Source: Gamsiella multidivaricata (taxonomy: Eukaryota > Mortierellomycota > Mortierellomycetes > Mortierellales > Mortierellaceae). Taken from it: a stretch of 64,000 nucleotides of DNA. Below the pieces are notes generated by a model. That model made no database searches and was not told the origin of the DNA. It saw nothing but the letters and a program-made list of their open reading frames with translations. A program made the translations under genes and the position numbers. The first letter of the stretch is position 1. The number at the start of each line of letters is the position of its first letter. The DNA lies in NCBI RefSeq assembly GCF_025024155.1, contig NW_026251745.1, positions 298,198-362,197 on the forward strand, given 5' to 3'. Below are positions 1 through 11,754 of the stretch, piece after piece.

Positions 1-1354
1 GAGAGTCTATGCTTGGTCCCAGGGTACGGGGCGTTGTGTTGACATCATCGTTTCATCTGGCCCGTGTGCGCGGTAAATTACTTGCCTTACTTGCTACCCG
101 CTATATTTGAGGTTGTTGGATAGGCGAGATGACGAATAGTGCTTCGAGCTGCGGTTGATAATGCTGCTCTTCCTGTCCTCATGGCCTGGAATCTTCTTGT
201 GTTCTAAGGTGAGCTGGATACGCTTGAATACAACGATGCGCCCCTTTTCTGTGTGGAGACGGGCCGAGGTGGATGATGTAGGGGATTCCACTGACGTAGA
301 CGTTTTTTATGAATGAACTCACGCGCTTTGCCTGAAGGGACAAAGAGTGCCTGTTTAGCTTTCTTTTTTCTTTGTCTGGTTCGATGTTGTTCAGTCAAGA
401 TGGATGTGCCACGCTTTGTCTCGTGAAACATCCTAATATGTGTGAAAAAAATTGGCGGCAAAAGGTAAATAGTACTTGACTCCTGCACCGCCCAAGACAT
501 TTAGGGTTATCCGTACCCCCTCATTCACTGGGAGCAATTGCGCTTTATTTGATGGACAGCATGGCAGCACTTGCAAAAGGTATCACCTCTAGCTAGATCT
601 CAACACAGTGGCCATGTGGCGGTACTCATCGGCCGATAAAATGTGCTGTTAAACACGCCATTTTTTTCTTTCTTTTTCCCCGCGCGACAACTATCCCAAC
701 GACAAACTTCGATTTTCGGCTGTGGCATGTGTGACAAGGACACGTTTCTAGGTTGCATCTCTTCCCTCAAACGGGGTATCGTTTTTCAGATTGGAGCTGT
801 ACTCTATTTATACATGTCCAGGAACGGTGTTGAAGCGACACTAGTAGCGAGGTATGGTCACGCAAACGAGGAAGGGAGGAATGACGATGCGGAGTAAATC
901 GACAGAAGGTCGGAGCGATATAGGTACATATGGCCGCTAAAAGATGACACTGCCACAGGAACAGACACAGGTCAGGAATCTATTTTTATTCGCCAATGGG
1001 CGAGGACCAAAAGTCCTTTTTGGAATCGAAGTGGACTTGGAGCACAGCCCATGTCATTTTAGTGCTGGCACATTTATGAAGGTCTGCGAGGGAGAAGGCG
1101 AGAGGATAGCAAGGAGAAGGAAAGGAGAATGGAGAACTGGTGGATGGCGCCAGGTGGGAGACGCTAAAGGAAGAGAGGGTGGCAGGGGTTGCAGCTGATA
1201 ATGACGAGGAGGAGTTTGCTCCGGTCGATTTCTCCCCTATTTGTGTTTGCGTTTTGTGTTTGGAAAGAAAACAACAACAACAGAGTTGGGCTGGGCACTC
1301 GTTCGACCGCGAAGACAGCCTCCTCACCCCTTTCCATCTTCAAAGGTGTCGCGG

Positions 1355-1363
1355 TATAAAATA
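1355..1363 (+). promoter_or_regulatory. TATA-box-like element of the chitin synthase gene
   Basis: The sequence TATAAAATA is followed by a pyrimidine-rich stretch of about 130 bases, a common fungal core-promoter layout. It lies about 400 bases before the start codon, which fits if the leader contains the intron proposed at 1517-1734. Confidence 0.45.
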
Positions 1364-1516
1364 AAGGACACCCCTGGCAGACCACCCCTTCCCTTCCCCC
1401 CCACTTCCTCTTCCTCTGCTCCTCCCATAATCCCCACTCCCTCCCTATCTCTTCTTTTTTCGCTCTTCGTTTGCTTTGTTGGTATCGGTCTTCTGTATCT
1501 CCTCCCAGTCTTCCAG

Positions 1517-1734
1517 GTACGATCATCGGTGGATCACACTTCGAGATGTCGCAGTATTCATCAGCTGCAGCACCTCATTGTCATCACCTCCCATTGTCAT
1601 CATCTGGTCCATTCCAGCATACACTTTGAATCCCTTGACCTATGGTTCCCCAAAGTTATTTGTTTGCCCACAATAATTAACATCAATTGCCCTTGCCTCT
1701 TTGTCTACTTGACCTTAGACCGCTTCAAACACAG
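1517..1734 (+). other. Possible 5' leader intron of the chitin synthase gene
   Basis: A CAG|GTACGA donor at 1517 and an ACACAG|GG acceptor ending at 1734 would remove 218 bases, leaving about 24 bases before the ATG at 1759. This is inferred from splice-site look only. Confidence 0.35.
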
Positions 1735-1758
1735 GGATAACTGAACAAGAGTATCGAC

Positions 1759-4700
1759 ATGTCTCGCTATCCCCCTGGACAGTCGTCGGATTATCCGATG
1801 CAGAACGTCAATGTGCAATATAATCCCAACGCAAATCCGTTCGACGACGAACCTCAGCGCAACTACGGCCAGGATGCACCCTTGCTGCTCTCGTCCGGCT
1901 ACAGCAACAATAATAACAACAGTGGCTATGCACCCAGCCCAGCCATGGCTCCTGGATTCATTGCACCCTCGCCCTATACCCCCTATCAGCAGCCATTGGG
2001 TGTTCCCTCCCCTCATATGAACCAACAAAACCCTTTCACCAGCACACCCGACCTTGGCCAGCAGGTCCCACCACATATCCAGTTCGATATGTCCGGTGGT
2101 GCACCAGCTGGTCCGGGCGCTCTCCCTCCAGGTACCCCAGACACGCGCCATTACGGTCCCGCGCCTGTAGCACAGCGTCGTCGATACCAGACAACCAGGA
2201 AGGTCAAGCTGACCTCGGGTAACCTGGTCCTGGACTGTCCTGTGCCAAGCAAATTCTTGAAGACACTCAAGCACCAGGAGGGCGAGGAGTTCACGCACAT
2301 GCGCTACACTGCAGCTACCTGCGATCCCAACGACTTTTCAGCCGAAAATTATACCCTGCGACCCCTGTTGTTAGACGACCAGCCCCGAGAGACAGAGCTG
2401 TTCATTGTCATGACCATGTATAACGTAAGTGTTTATTTTATTTGTTTTTTTTTTTACCGTGCTCCTTATTCCCGCTGTTTCATGGGCAGGGACGACGAAA
2501 CAACATTATTCCCCAAGCTTCAAACCATAAAAAGAAATCAAAGCCAGCACCCAACGGGAAGAATGAGAAGAAAAAAATTCTACTAGTTTGCTAGCCCGAA
2601 TAGCAGAACGCCTGTCTCTCCTGTCCTCGGCCAACACTGACATGGTACTCTTTTTGTTTCTTAAACGCATTGGAAATGCCTGTTAATAGGAAGACGAGGT
2701 CCTGTTCACGAGAACCATGCACGGTGTCATGAAGAATATTCGCCACCTGACCACCCGCGACAGGTCCCGCACCTGGGGCCCTGATTCGTGGAAGAAGGTC
2801 GTTGTCTGCATTGTGTCCGACGGTCGTACAAAGATCAACCAAAAGACCCTCAACGTCCTCGCCGCCATGGGTGTCTATCAGGATGGGATCGCCAAGAACA
2901 TTGTCAATGACAAGCCCGTTACCGCCCATATCTACGAGGTAAGCAGGAAAAAAAAAGAAAAAGAAAAAGAAAAAAGGACCCACATACCGAGTTTATGTAT
3001 TATGCGCAGAAATTGACAATCCCCTCCCCCTTTCTTTCCCGCAGTACACGACCCAGGTCACCATCGACCCTGAGATGGGCCGCTCTGGCCACGACAAGGG
3101 CTATGTCCCAGTCCAGATTCTGTTCTGTCTGAAGGAAAAGAACGCCAAGAAACTCAACTCTCATCGGTAAGTGGCCCGTGATCTATTATTGGCCTTGTGT
3201 GATTGGGCTGTGGTCGCTAGTCCAATGGCTTTCGTTATCCCATCTGTCCTATGAGATGGCATCCTCTCACACCTCCCCTTTCTGTCCCGCGTACTCCACA
3301 GCTGGTTCTTCAACGCCTTTGGCCAAGTCTTGAAGCCCAATGTCTGTGTGTTGCTCGATGTCGGTACCCGTCCTGGCTCGACCTCGATCTACCATCTCTG
3401 GAAGGCCTTTGATCTGAATTCGAACGTTGGAGGCGCTTGCGGTGAGATTTGTGCTATGTTGGGTCGCGGCGGTAGCCAGCTACTTTCGCCTTTGGTCGCC
3501 TCGCAGAACTTTGAATACAAGATGTCCAACATTCTGGACAAGCCTCTCGAGTCCGTCTTTGGTTATATTTCCGTCTTGCCCGGAGCCTTCTCTGCCTACC
3601 GTTACCGTGCTCTCCAGAACGATCCCACAGGTCAAGGTCCTCTCGAAAAGTACTTCTTGGGCGAAAAGTTCCACGGCTCGGACGCCAATATCTTCACGGC
3701 CAACATGTACCTGGCTGAGGATCGTATTTTGTGCTTCGAGCTGGTCGCTAAGAGAAACAGTGCCTGGGTGTTGCAGTACGTCAAGTCTGCCTACGGTGAG
3801 ACGGATGTGCCCTCTACTGTGGCAGAGTTCATCTCGCAGCGTCGTCGTTGGTTGAACGGATCCTTCTTCGCTTCGGTGTACGCCTTGGTTCATCAGTTCG
3901 ATATCTGGCGATCAGATCATTCGACTTCCCGCAAACTGTTCTTCCATCTCGAGTTCTTCTACAGTGCTGTTTCCTTGTTCTTCTCTTGGTTCGCTTTGGT
4001 AAGCAAGAGCAAAAGCACACATTGCGATCCTGATCCATGGCTGCTACTTTCAATTTCACTCTTGCTAACATCCGTTTATGATCATCTTTCTAATTTCCAG
4101 GGCAATTTCTACTTGACGTTCTATATTCTCGGCAACGCTATGGTCTTTATGCCCGGCCCTGATGGCACAGTGGAGCAGGCGAGTCCCTTTGGTGAAAATT
4201 CTGCCGGCTTGTGGATCTTCACCGTTTTCCGTTACATCTACATTTTGCTGATCATTGCTCAGTTCATCATGAGTATGGGAAACCGACCTCAAGGATCCAA
4301 CTGGGCTTATAAGTCATCGATGGGCTTCTTTGCAATTTTGATGGCCTATATGTTGTTCGGTGCTGGATATATGACTGTCGCAGGAATCAACGGTGTTCGG
4401 GACGAAATCGCCAAGGGCGACTCGGGCGAATCTGCAACGTCGCTTTACTTCCAAAACGCCATGTTCCGCAACACTGTCATCTCGCTGGCTTCAACTTATG
4501 GACTGTACTTCTTCGCCAGTTTCTTGTTCTTGGAGCCCTGGCATATGTTCCACTCGTTCATCCAGTACATGTTCATGGTGCCTTCGTACGTCAATATCTT
4601 GAACGTCTATGCGTTCTGTAACATCCACGATATCTCATGGGGTACCAAGGGAGACACTTCGGTTGCCACGGATCTGGGTGTTGCCAAGAAGACTGCTGAG

Positions 4701-5051
4701 GGTAATGTCGAGGTTTCGGTGCCGACGGACAGCCACGATATCAACAATGCATACGACGAAGCCGTCAGTGCCCTGTCGATCAAGACGGTCGAGGTGAAGC
4801 AGCATCGTGATGCCAAGACCAAGCAGGAGGATTACTACCGTGAGATCCGTACTCGTGTGTTGTTGACCTGGATCATGAGTAACGCTCTGTTGGTAGCATT
4901 GGTGACCTCGACGGCATTTGGAGACTTCAAGACCAGCAGTACAGTGTATCTGGGTATCGTCCTCTGGTCGGTCGCTGGTCTGGCATTGTTCCGATTCTTC
5001 GGAAGCGTTACCTACATGATTCTGCGACTCTTTAACGGTCGCATTGTCTAA
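1759..5051 (+). CDS. Chitin synthase, division 1 (class I-III type)
   Basis: Polymerises UDP-N-acetylglucosamine into chitin at the plasma membrane. Five exons join in phase: 1759-2424, 2690-2938, 3045-3166, 3302-3998 and 4101-5051, giving 894 residues, normal for this family. The first ~130 residues are a disordered, P/Q/N-rich cytosolic tail. Then come the conserved division-1 entry motif [10 protein letters not shown] (about 155-165), the acceptor-site AEDR (about 485) and the product-site QRRRWLNGS (about 525). From about residue 545 the protein is a series of membrane helices, with a last pair near the C-terminus. The start is the first ATG of the open frame and gives an N-terminus typical of CHS1/CHS2-like enzymes. 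All introns are GT-AG. Exact class (I, II or III) needs a tree. Its 3' end converges on NOT4. Confidence 0.95.
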
Positions 5052-6170
5052 GAGAAGCTACCGAATGCATTTATATACATATACAACCTTGTAGAATAGC
5101 TGGAGCAGACGGAGGGGGGCATCTTTTTCTTTTCTTTTCTTTTTCTAGTTTACATGTCATTTTTATTCATCGTACTTCATTCCGTCATAAAGACATTGGT
5201 CTTCAACAAACATTCGAAGAGCCGTTGAACGATCTACGCGTAAGAAAAAAAACACTGCCAAAAGTCTTTAGTCCGTCCATACCTTTCTGTACTATCATAG
5301 CACAGCCAGACCCGCGCATCACCAGCACGAGATATAGTCTTCATGCTGGTCCTGCAGCGCACGGACGCGGAATTACGATCGTCCCCTCCAAATTTGCCTT
5401 TCACAACAGCACTCCAAAAAAAAAAAAAAAAAAAAAAAAACTTTTGTAAGATGAATATAGTGATTCTCACCGGTGAAAAAATAATGTTACAGGGCATAAA
5501 AAAACGAGGTTCTCTTCTCACTCTCCTGCTCGCCCAAACTATGGATGTCATTCACATAATTTAAATGCGCATTCAAGCCCAGCAGTAACATACAAACCAC
5601 AGTTCGCATCAGCTTCCTTACTCCTAAGGTCTACGCGTGTAGTAAGAATCTCCACCCAAAAAAAAAGAAAAAAAAAAAAACATTATTGGTATTTTAACCT
5701 CCCACGCCGTTCTCCGGACAAAATCTGTGGATCTGCCAAGAGTATCGGATGCTCTGCATCCTGGAATCATCCCAACAATATCTTTAAGATTGTCCGTGCG
5801 AGAGCGGTCAAGGTCACGCAGGATACTTTTATAACAACGTGTCTAAAGGATCTAAAGGACTGTAAAGACTAAGTGGCGCCCTTCCAGAGACGATGATGAT
5901 GCGCTGGGAAGGGCGTGAGCATCCTAACGCCCTCAAGGGGTCGTTTGCCCAACTGCGCAAAGGGATGCCTCTCGTTCTGAATGTCGAGCGGACTCCGAGT
6001 CTTTATGCGTCTTTTCCCTACAGACTTTTAGCAGCTAATTTCCTTCAATAAACCGCTCGCATGTCTCTGAACAAACAAAAAAAGGATGCACTGGTCTTTC
6101 TATTAATTTTATTTTACATACAAACTATGTATCCACGCTTCAGATCTTCAGATAGTTTTCTCCGACGCTT
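5052..6170. other. Convergent intergenic region with two poly-A tracts
   Basis: This holds the 3' ends of the chitin synthase and NOT4 genes. Long A-tracts occur at about 5417-5440 and 5657-5681. On the minus strand an AATAAA-like signal lies around 6107-6114, just past the NOT4 stop. I see no coding sequence. Confidence 0.7.
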
Positions 6171-9100
6171 TTATGCGTACAGCTTGCGACGATTCCGCTT
6201 GATGACCGCATTCAACTGGTTCTCCAGCATCTGCGTCTCCATCTTCGCATTGATCACCTGTAGCTCCAGGTCCTCAACACTTCGCGCAGTCGCAGAGGTT
6301 GAATTCACGCGGTTGTCCGTCGCATTGGGGCCTGCATTGATGTTCCGGTCATCATTACCGGCTTGATCTTGATAGGTATCTTGTCGTGAGACTCCTTGGT
6401 TTTCACCGTTCACCTGAGGCGACAGACCGGTGCCATTGCTAACACTAGCATTGTTTCCGTTAGCTGGCAGCCAGTTGGGGGACATCATGAGCGGACTTGC
6501 TTGGCCCGGCCCAAAGACCAGGGTATTCATCATACTAGTCACATCCAGGGGCTTGTTGTTCGACGCGTACGACGGCATAGAGTAAGATCCGTTCTCTGGA
6601 GTGCGGCCCAGGAGCGCCGACATCAGGTAGGGACTATTGCTGTTGCTGCCGGATGCTGATCCCCCGTTGGGCATGCCTAATCCTGGCGGCGGACCAGAAA
6701 CTGTTGACAGACCGTAGCCGCTCATGCCCAGGTGGTTCATATCATACTGCGCAGTGGATCCGTAGAGACCGCTCATCTTAATCGAATTGCCTTGCTGAAA
6801 GCCGCCTTCAGAAGAGTCCTTCATGGACGCTGCTGAGAATCGCTCCGATCGAGTGCTTGGCGAGTTGAGTCCCATCAACAAGTCTGACTTGACTTTGGCA
6901 GACCGGGTAGCTGCCGAACTCAGACCGTTCATCATATGAGATTCACCAGCTCCAAAAGATGTCGGTTGCTGTTGGCTCTGATGCTGTTGACCCAGGAGCT
7001 GTACACGGGGTTCCACGAGTGGCGATCCAGGGGTTGAAGAAGGACGAGATCTCGAGCCTCCGTTCAGCGGGGCATTCATGCCAGAGTTCAAAACACCCTT
7101 GACAGACTTGATTTCCTTTCGCTTTGAGCCTAGAGGGATGTTCTGCAGCGATGATGGTGAATCAGGGGCACCATGTCTCTGCGACTGTTGTTTTTGTTGT
7201 TGTTGTTGCTGTTGCTGCAGCATTTCGTGCCTTTCATTATCATTGCGATGGTCTAGTTCGAAAAAAAAAGATATAAAAAGGTGAGAAATGCGTTGCCATC
7301 AAGAGAAAAACTGCAGTTTGTTGTAGTGGTGTTCCGATTGGACACATCTGCCCATGTCCTTCATCGAGAGCCGTAGGGAATGGGAGAGTGCTGAGTCGCA
7401 TAGCGTGTCCAGCTCCAGCTTCATCTTATCCTCAGTTGCGTAATTAGGAGTTATTAGGTTATATTAATCCAGTACCCAGAGTGTGCAGGTCGTCCAAAGC
7501 AACTGTCCAAATAGTCCACCACTGCAGTTTCTTCAATTCGACCGAACAGTCATGACTGCATCCTGCATCGCTAGTTCATAAAACGCACCTAGCATAGTGT
7601 TGTCTTGAGACGGCGTCATACGGTAGCCACTCAAAGCGTTGCTTGGCGGAGGATTCTGAAGTGTCTCAACCAGCGACGCCTTGGATGCCTGTGCCGACGA
7701 CATACGGGCTGACATGATAGCGGGGTCATGGAATGTCATTGAATTAAGTCCTAGAAGACCGTAGCATACAATAGTTAGACGATTACCCTGCAACAATGTT
7801 AAATGCTAAACAACAACGTGTCCGATCCTCGTTGCGTACCTTGATTACCAGAAGAGAGATAGGCAGTCTGATTCTGACTCTGATCATGTGGCGAAGGAGC
7901 GGCGGCTTTCAAGAATGATCCTAAAAAGTCCTGTGTATTGCCTTGACCAGTTGCAGATCCGGGGCTCTTCAGATAGTCCATGCCGACTTCGCCACTCCAG
8001 CTACTCATCCTTGACGATTGCTGCTGCTGCTGCTGCTGCTGCCTTTGCTGCCCTGTCCAGTCGCCAAGGTCAGAGCGAGAAACAGAGCCCAAACCAGGAG
8101 GAGGGGACTTTACTGTCGAAGGTGTAAGAGAGTTACGAGTGATACCAGGCGGTCCACTTCGTTGAGTGTGTTGTTGCATCTGAAGCTGTTGATGATATTC
8201 AGCCATACGAGAGCTGGGCGTTGTCAGCATTGGGTCCATACTGAGCTGGCCCATGTCTCTTTGAAGCATCGACACATCCTGCTTATTACCGCCATCCCAG
8301 CCTGCGCTCGGCATGGCTGCTTGACGATGGAATAGAGGAGAAGGTGTGAATTGCTGCTGTTGTTGAAGCTGCTGTTGTTGAAGCTGCTGTTGTTGAAGCT
8401 GCTGCTGCTGCTGTTGTTGCTGGGCACTCAACAAGGCATTGGTGGCACCAAAGCTGACATTGACGTTGGGGAACAGAGCCCTAAAGCCATCCTGCATTGC
8501 CTGCGGGGTGGAATATCCCTCATGGGTAAGGGGATCACTGTACTGGTTGTCCATAGCAAAGCCAAATCGAGACGTCTGTCGAGGCTTCCCGGGAATAGGC
8601 GGTCCAACGGGACGACTGCGATCAATGATTGGGTCATAATCGCTGTCATCCAGGAAAGACCGTGTTGCTGGGGCTACGGATCGTCGCATGAGGGGTTCAT
8701 CATCCATCGAGAATGGGTTGAACGAGCCGGTATAATGGGTCGGCGTCGCCGGAAGGTTGGAGAAGGCCGAAAAACTGTCTAGACCAAACGCACCTGGTGT
8801 CTCGGATCCGAGAGATATCAGACCGCTTCCACCACCAAAGGATGTGGGCTGTGTAGTCAAAGAGGGGTCCGGATTGAACGAAAATGAGCCGAGGTTCAGG
8901 GTCGGTGCGCTGACAAACATACTCTCCATTTGCTTCCGCTTCTGCTCTTCAAGCTCCCTCTCTAATTGCTCCTTCTCCTCCTTGGCCCTCTGCTCCTTCT
9001 CTTTGCGTTCCTGCTCCTCTATAAGTTCCTTTTCTTTCTTCTTCAGCGCTTCCTTCTCCTTCTGTTCCGTCCGCTGCTGCTCCTTTTCCTTTTGGGATTG

Positions 9101-11063
9101 CAGTTTCTGCTCCATCTCTTGCTGCTGCTTTTGTTTCTGGAGCTCCTGCTGTTCTCGCTCTTGTTCCTGTTGCTGTTGCTTCCTCAGCTTTTGGTTCAAG
9201 AGCTCCGCTTGGTATTCCGTTTCCTCCTGCTGTTTCTGCTGCTTCCTCAAAAGCTTGCGCTGTTGCTCCTGAAGCTGACGCTGTTCCTGCAGCATCTGTT
9301 GTTTCGCCGCAGCTTCGATCGCTAAAGCCTCCGCCGGCGTAGGTGAATCTAAGATTGAAAGACAGCGGATTAGCATAAGAAGATTACAATTATCTACAAT
9401 TTCAGCCCGTCGGTGCGCTGCATGTACACTTACAGTCCAAAGCAGGTGAATCTGTGGAGAGAGAATGATCTTTTTGTTTGCCATTGTTGACAACGATCCC
9501 AGTGATGATAGACGATGTGGATCCCTTTGCGTGCAGTGGTGGTGGTTCCGTTGTTGTCCTCCTGGGCAATGGCTTGGAGTTCATCAAGGTGGGCGTAGAG
9601 GGATTGCTGCCTAGCTTTGCCCAAGAAGCTGTTGCTGGTAAAGCAGAGCCTTCTTCCTCTTTGTCTTTGTCATCGTGATGCGACCTCTCGCCCGGTGCTG
9701 GCCAGTCAGCGAGCGAGGAAGAGGGAGCATGGTAGGATGGTACTGTGACAGGTTTGGGCCTTGGTGTCAACGACGTGCTGGATGACTGGGAGGTTAGTGT
9801 CGGACGACCGAGAGCGGCGGGTTTGTGTATAGAGGGATCGTATGGGACTATATGATCTTGCAAATGGTGTTTCCTGCGGGGATAAATAGGACAATATCAA
9901 TATAAATCCTTTGTTTTTGTTGCTACATGAAACAATGATGATAGTGGCTGCATCGAATACATACCCGACTGCGAGGTCCTCCTTAGTGTAGCTATCAGCA
10001 TCTTCACCCGGCTCATGCAGGTACATACAATTTGGATTTTGGCATGTCATACCACGCAGGTAATATGTACAGTACTTTGTTGTGCCGTATGATGCCCTAT
10101 GATAAGAGGATTCGAAAATGAATAAGCCCAGTTCAGCCCAGACCAATAGCGTGAACAGTGCAGGAAACTGTTTGCGCTACAGGGTGACGCAGTATAGAGT
10201 TTCACTGACAAAGCTGCGGCTTACCTAAGAATCTTGCCATCCCATATGCTCCCATCGATCGCAGCAATGGCCTTTGCTGCATCCTCCTTGCGTGCATACG
10301 TGATATACACTCCGACACTCGGTATACCAGGCGAAGATCCTCCGACGGGCATTGGCGCATTCCTGCGGTTGATAACCACCTTTGAAATCTTTCCGTACTG
10401 ACCAAAGTATTCGTGTTGCCTCAAAGTGTGCTATTCATTCAGCGCAGTGCCAATAGATCGAGAGTGTACGTTAGCATTGATTCCGATTTGCCACCATTGA
10501 AAGTGGGTCACTATACACGGGATCTTTCAGTTGACATACCTCGTCGTTGGCTAGTTTCGTAGGTAGGCCGATGACATAAACCAAGCTCTTCTGCACCACC
10601 CTCATGTTAGAGAGGTGCTTCCTGTTCATAGCCTCGATTTCCTTCTTCTCACGCTCTTTGGCCTTTTTCTCATTCTTGATCATGGCCAATCTAGGAGCAA
10701 CAAGGGCACATGAGATTAGTCAGCAGGCACAGGGGTAGATGTAAAAACCGAATGGGACGACTTTAACGGTACACTTACTCATCAGCGGAAATCGGAGTAA
10801 ACTCTACTGTCTCCTCCGAGTAGATTCTTCGGCAAGCAGGGCATCGACCATTGAGATCCTCTTTGATGTGGTGCCAGCAAAAGCGACAAATCTGTGGGAT
10901 GCGATGATGAACTGATCAGCAAACGAGTACCCGGTGATGCTGAAAAAAAAGAAGTGACGATACGTACCTGGTAGCCGCAAGGACAGGGGCGGAAGTTTCT
11001 GTCCGAGATGTCAAGTTCCTCCATGCAGAGAGGGCAGTCGAAATCTTCCTCGTCAGACATCAT
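6171..11063 (-). CDS. NOT4: CCR4-NOT complex subunit 4, RING E3 ubiquitin ligase
   Basis: E3 ligase subunit of the CCR4-NOT mRNA decay complex, acting in co-translational quality control. Nine exons (high to low): 11063-10968, 10891-10779, 10690-10540, 10430-10225, 10096-9965, 9873-9434, 9348-7840, 7750-7589 and 7252-6171. They total 3891 nt (1296 residues) with every phase matching. The C4C4 RING starts CPLCMEELD and continues through PCPCGYQ and RCPACRR (residues 10-55). An RRM follows at about 105-190 (LVYVIGLP, EYFGQYGKI), then a CCCH finger at about 195-215 ending CMYLHEPGED. A Q/E/K-rich coiled coil spans about 385-520, then polyQ blocks. It is much longer than yeast Not4 (587 residues); the extra length is Q-rich. 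A short coiled coil (ELQVINAKMETQMLENQL) sits near the C-terminus. The last intron (7588-7253) is the longest. Confidence 0.93.
8019..8043 (-). repeat. Pure CAG run in NOT4 exon 7
   Basis: About eight uninterrupted CTG triplets on the plus strand read as CAG (glutamine) in the gene. Nearby at 8351-8421 a mixed CAA/CAG array encodes repeated LQQQ units. Pure runs like this are prone to length change. Confidence 0.85.
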
Positions 11064-11751
11064 GATGAAAGTGGGTGAGGTGAGTGAAAAAGTAAAGGAG
11101 TGAGATGCTTTGTGCGAGGAAAAAAAACAAGAAAAAGGGCGGCGAACACGAGCAGGTGAAGTGAAGAGAGACGATGCGGGGTTTGGGCCTAAAGATATAT
11201 CAAGGAGGCGGACAGATAAGCAAGCAAAAGTGTACAGAGCAAGTTCAGAGGACAGATGAAGAGAAAGAGAGGGGTGTGTAGGTGTGTATTGCAGAGTGAA
11301 GGTTTTAGGGAAAAGAAGCGTGTTGCTGAAGAAAATGTGAAAATGCGAATGTGAGCGAGCAATGGCAAAGATGGTAAATGGCACGATTGATGGATGCCTT
11401 TGTAAGGAATGTAGAAAAGAACACTGTTGAGGGTGAGGATGATGAGGATGATGAGGATGATGAATGCTTGTTATGTATATGCGTGTATGTGTCCTGCACA
11501 ATCGATGCGAGTGAAGAAAGATCAAATCAAAAAAGTTGAGGGAGTCCACAGGAAAAAAAACAACAACAGCTCACTCCTATTGGTCTCTGACCCTTAATAA
11601 CTCTATTGCAAATGCTTGTCACGATAAACAAAACAATCTTCAGAAAAAAAAAAAGTGCTCCACCTCACACCTCACACCTCACACCTCCATTCCCCAGCTG
11701 GACCTTCCTTCATCCTCTCTTCTCTCTTCCTCCGCATCCCGAAGCATTACA
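11064..11751. promoter_or_regulatory. Divergent promoter region between NOT4 and NOP56
   Basis: These 688 bases separate two genes transcribed away from each other. Features include a GATGAG/GATGAT repeat (11431-11465), several A-tracts and a CACACCT repeat (11666-11692) just before the NOP56 start. No gene is evident; the minus-strand frame running through here is leader sequence of NOT4. Confidence 0.6.
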
Positions 11752-11754
11752 ATG
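11752..11754 (+). other. NOP56: Start codon isolated at the end of NOP56 exon 1
   Basis: The ATG is followed directly by GTAAAC (donor). The next exon begins at 11907 with GTC after a TTGTAG acceptor. The three bases before that exon, in the coding frame, are TAG, so no start can lie further upstream without splicing. The next in-frame methionine would lose the conserved N-terminal domain. Confidence 0.85.

Larger units (their letters stand above)
1..1758. other. Region upstream of the chitin synthase; no confident gene
   Basis: No open frame here looks like a conserved protein. The short minus-strand frames near 94-500 lack a convincing ATG start and family features. The last 400 bases read as promoter and 5' leader: a TATA-like element near 1355, a CT-rich stretch at about 1380-1500 and a possible leader intron. 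The left end may hold the flank of a gene outside the window. Confidence 0.6.

Noticed and set aside
5417..5681. Poly-A tracts as tails of retroposed copies
   Set aside because: No coding or RNA-like sequence precedes them and no target duplication is visible; A-tracts are common throughout the window.
8966..9325. Leu-rich plus-strand frame
   Set aside because: Antisense of the Q/E/K-rich coiled coil in NOT4.
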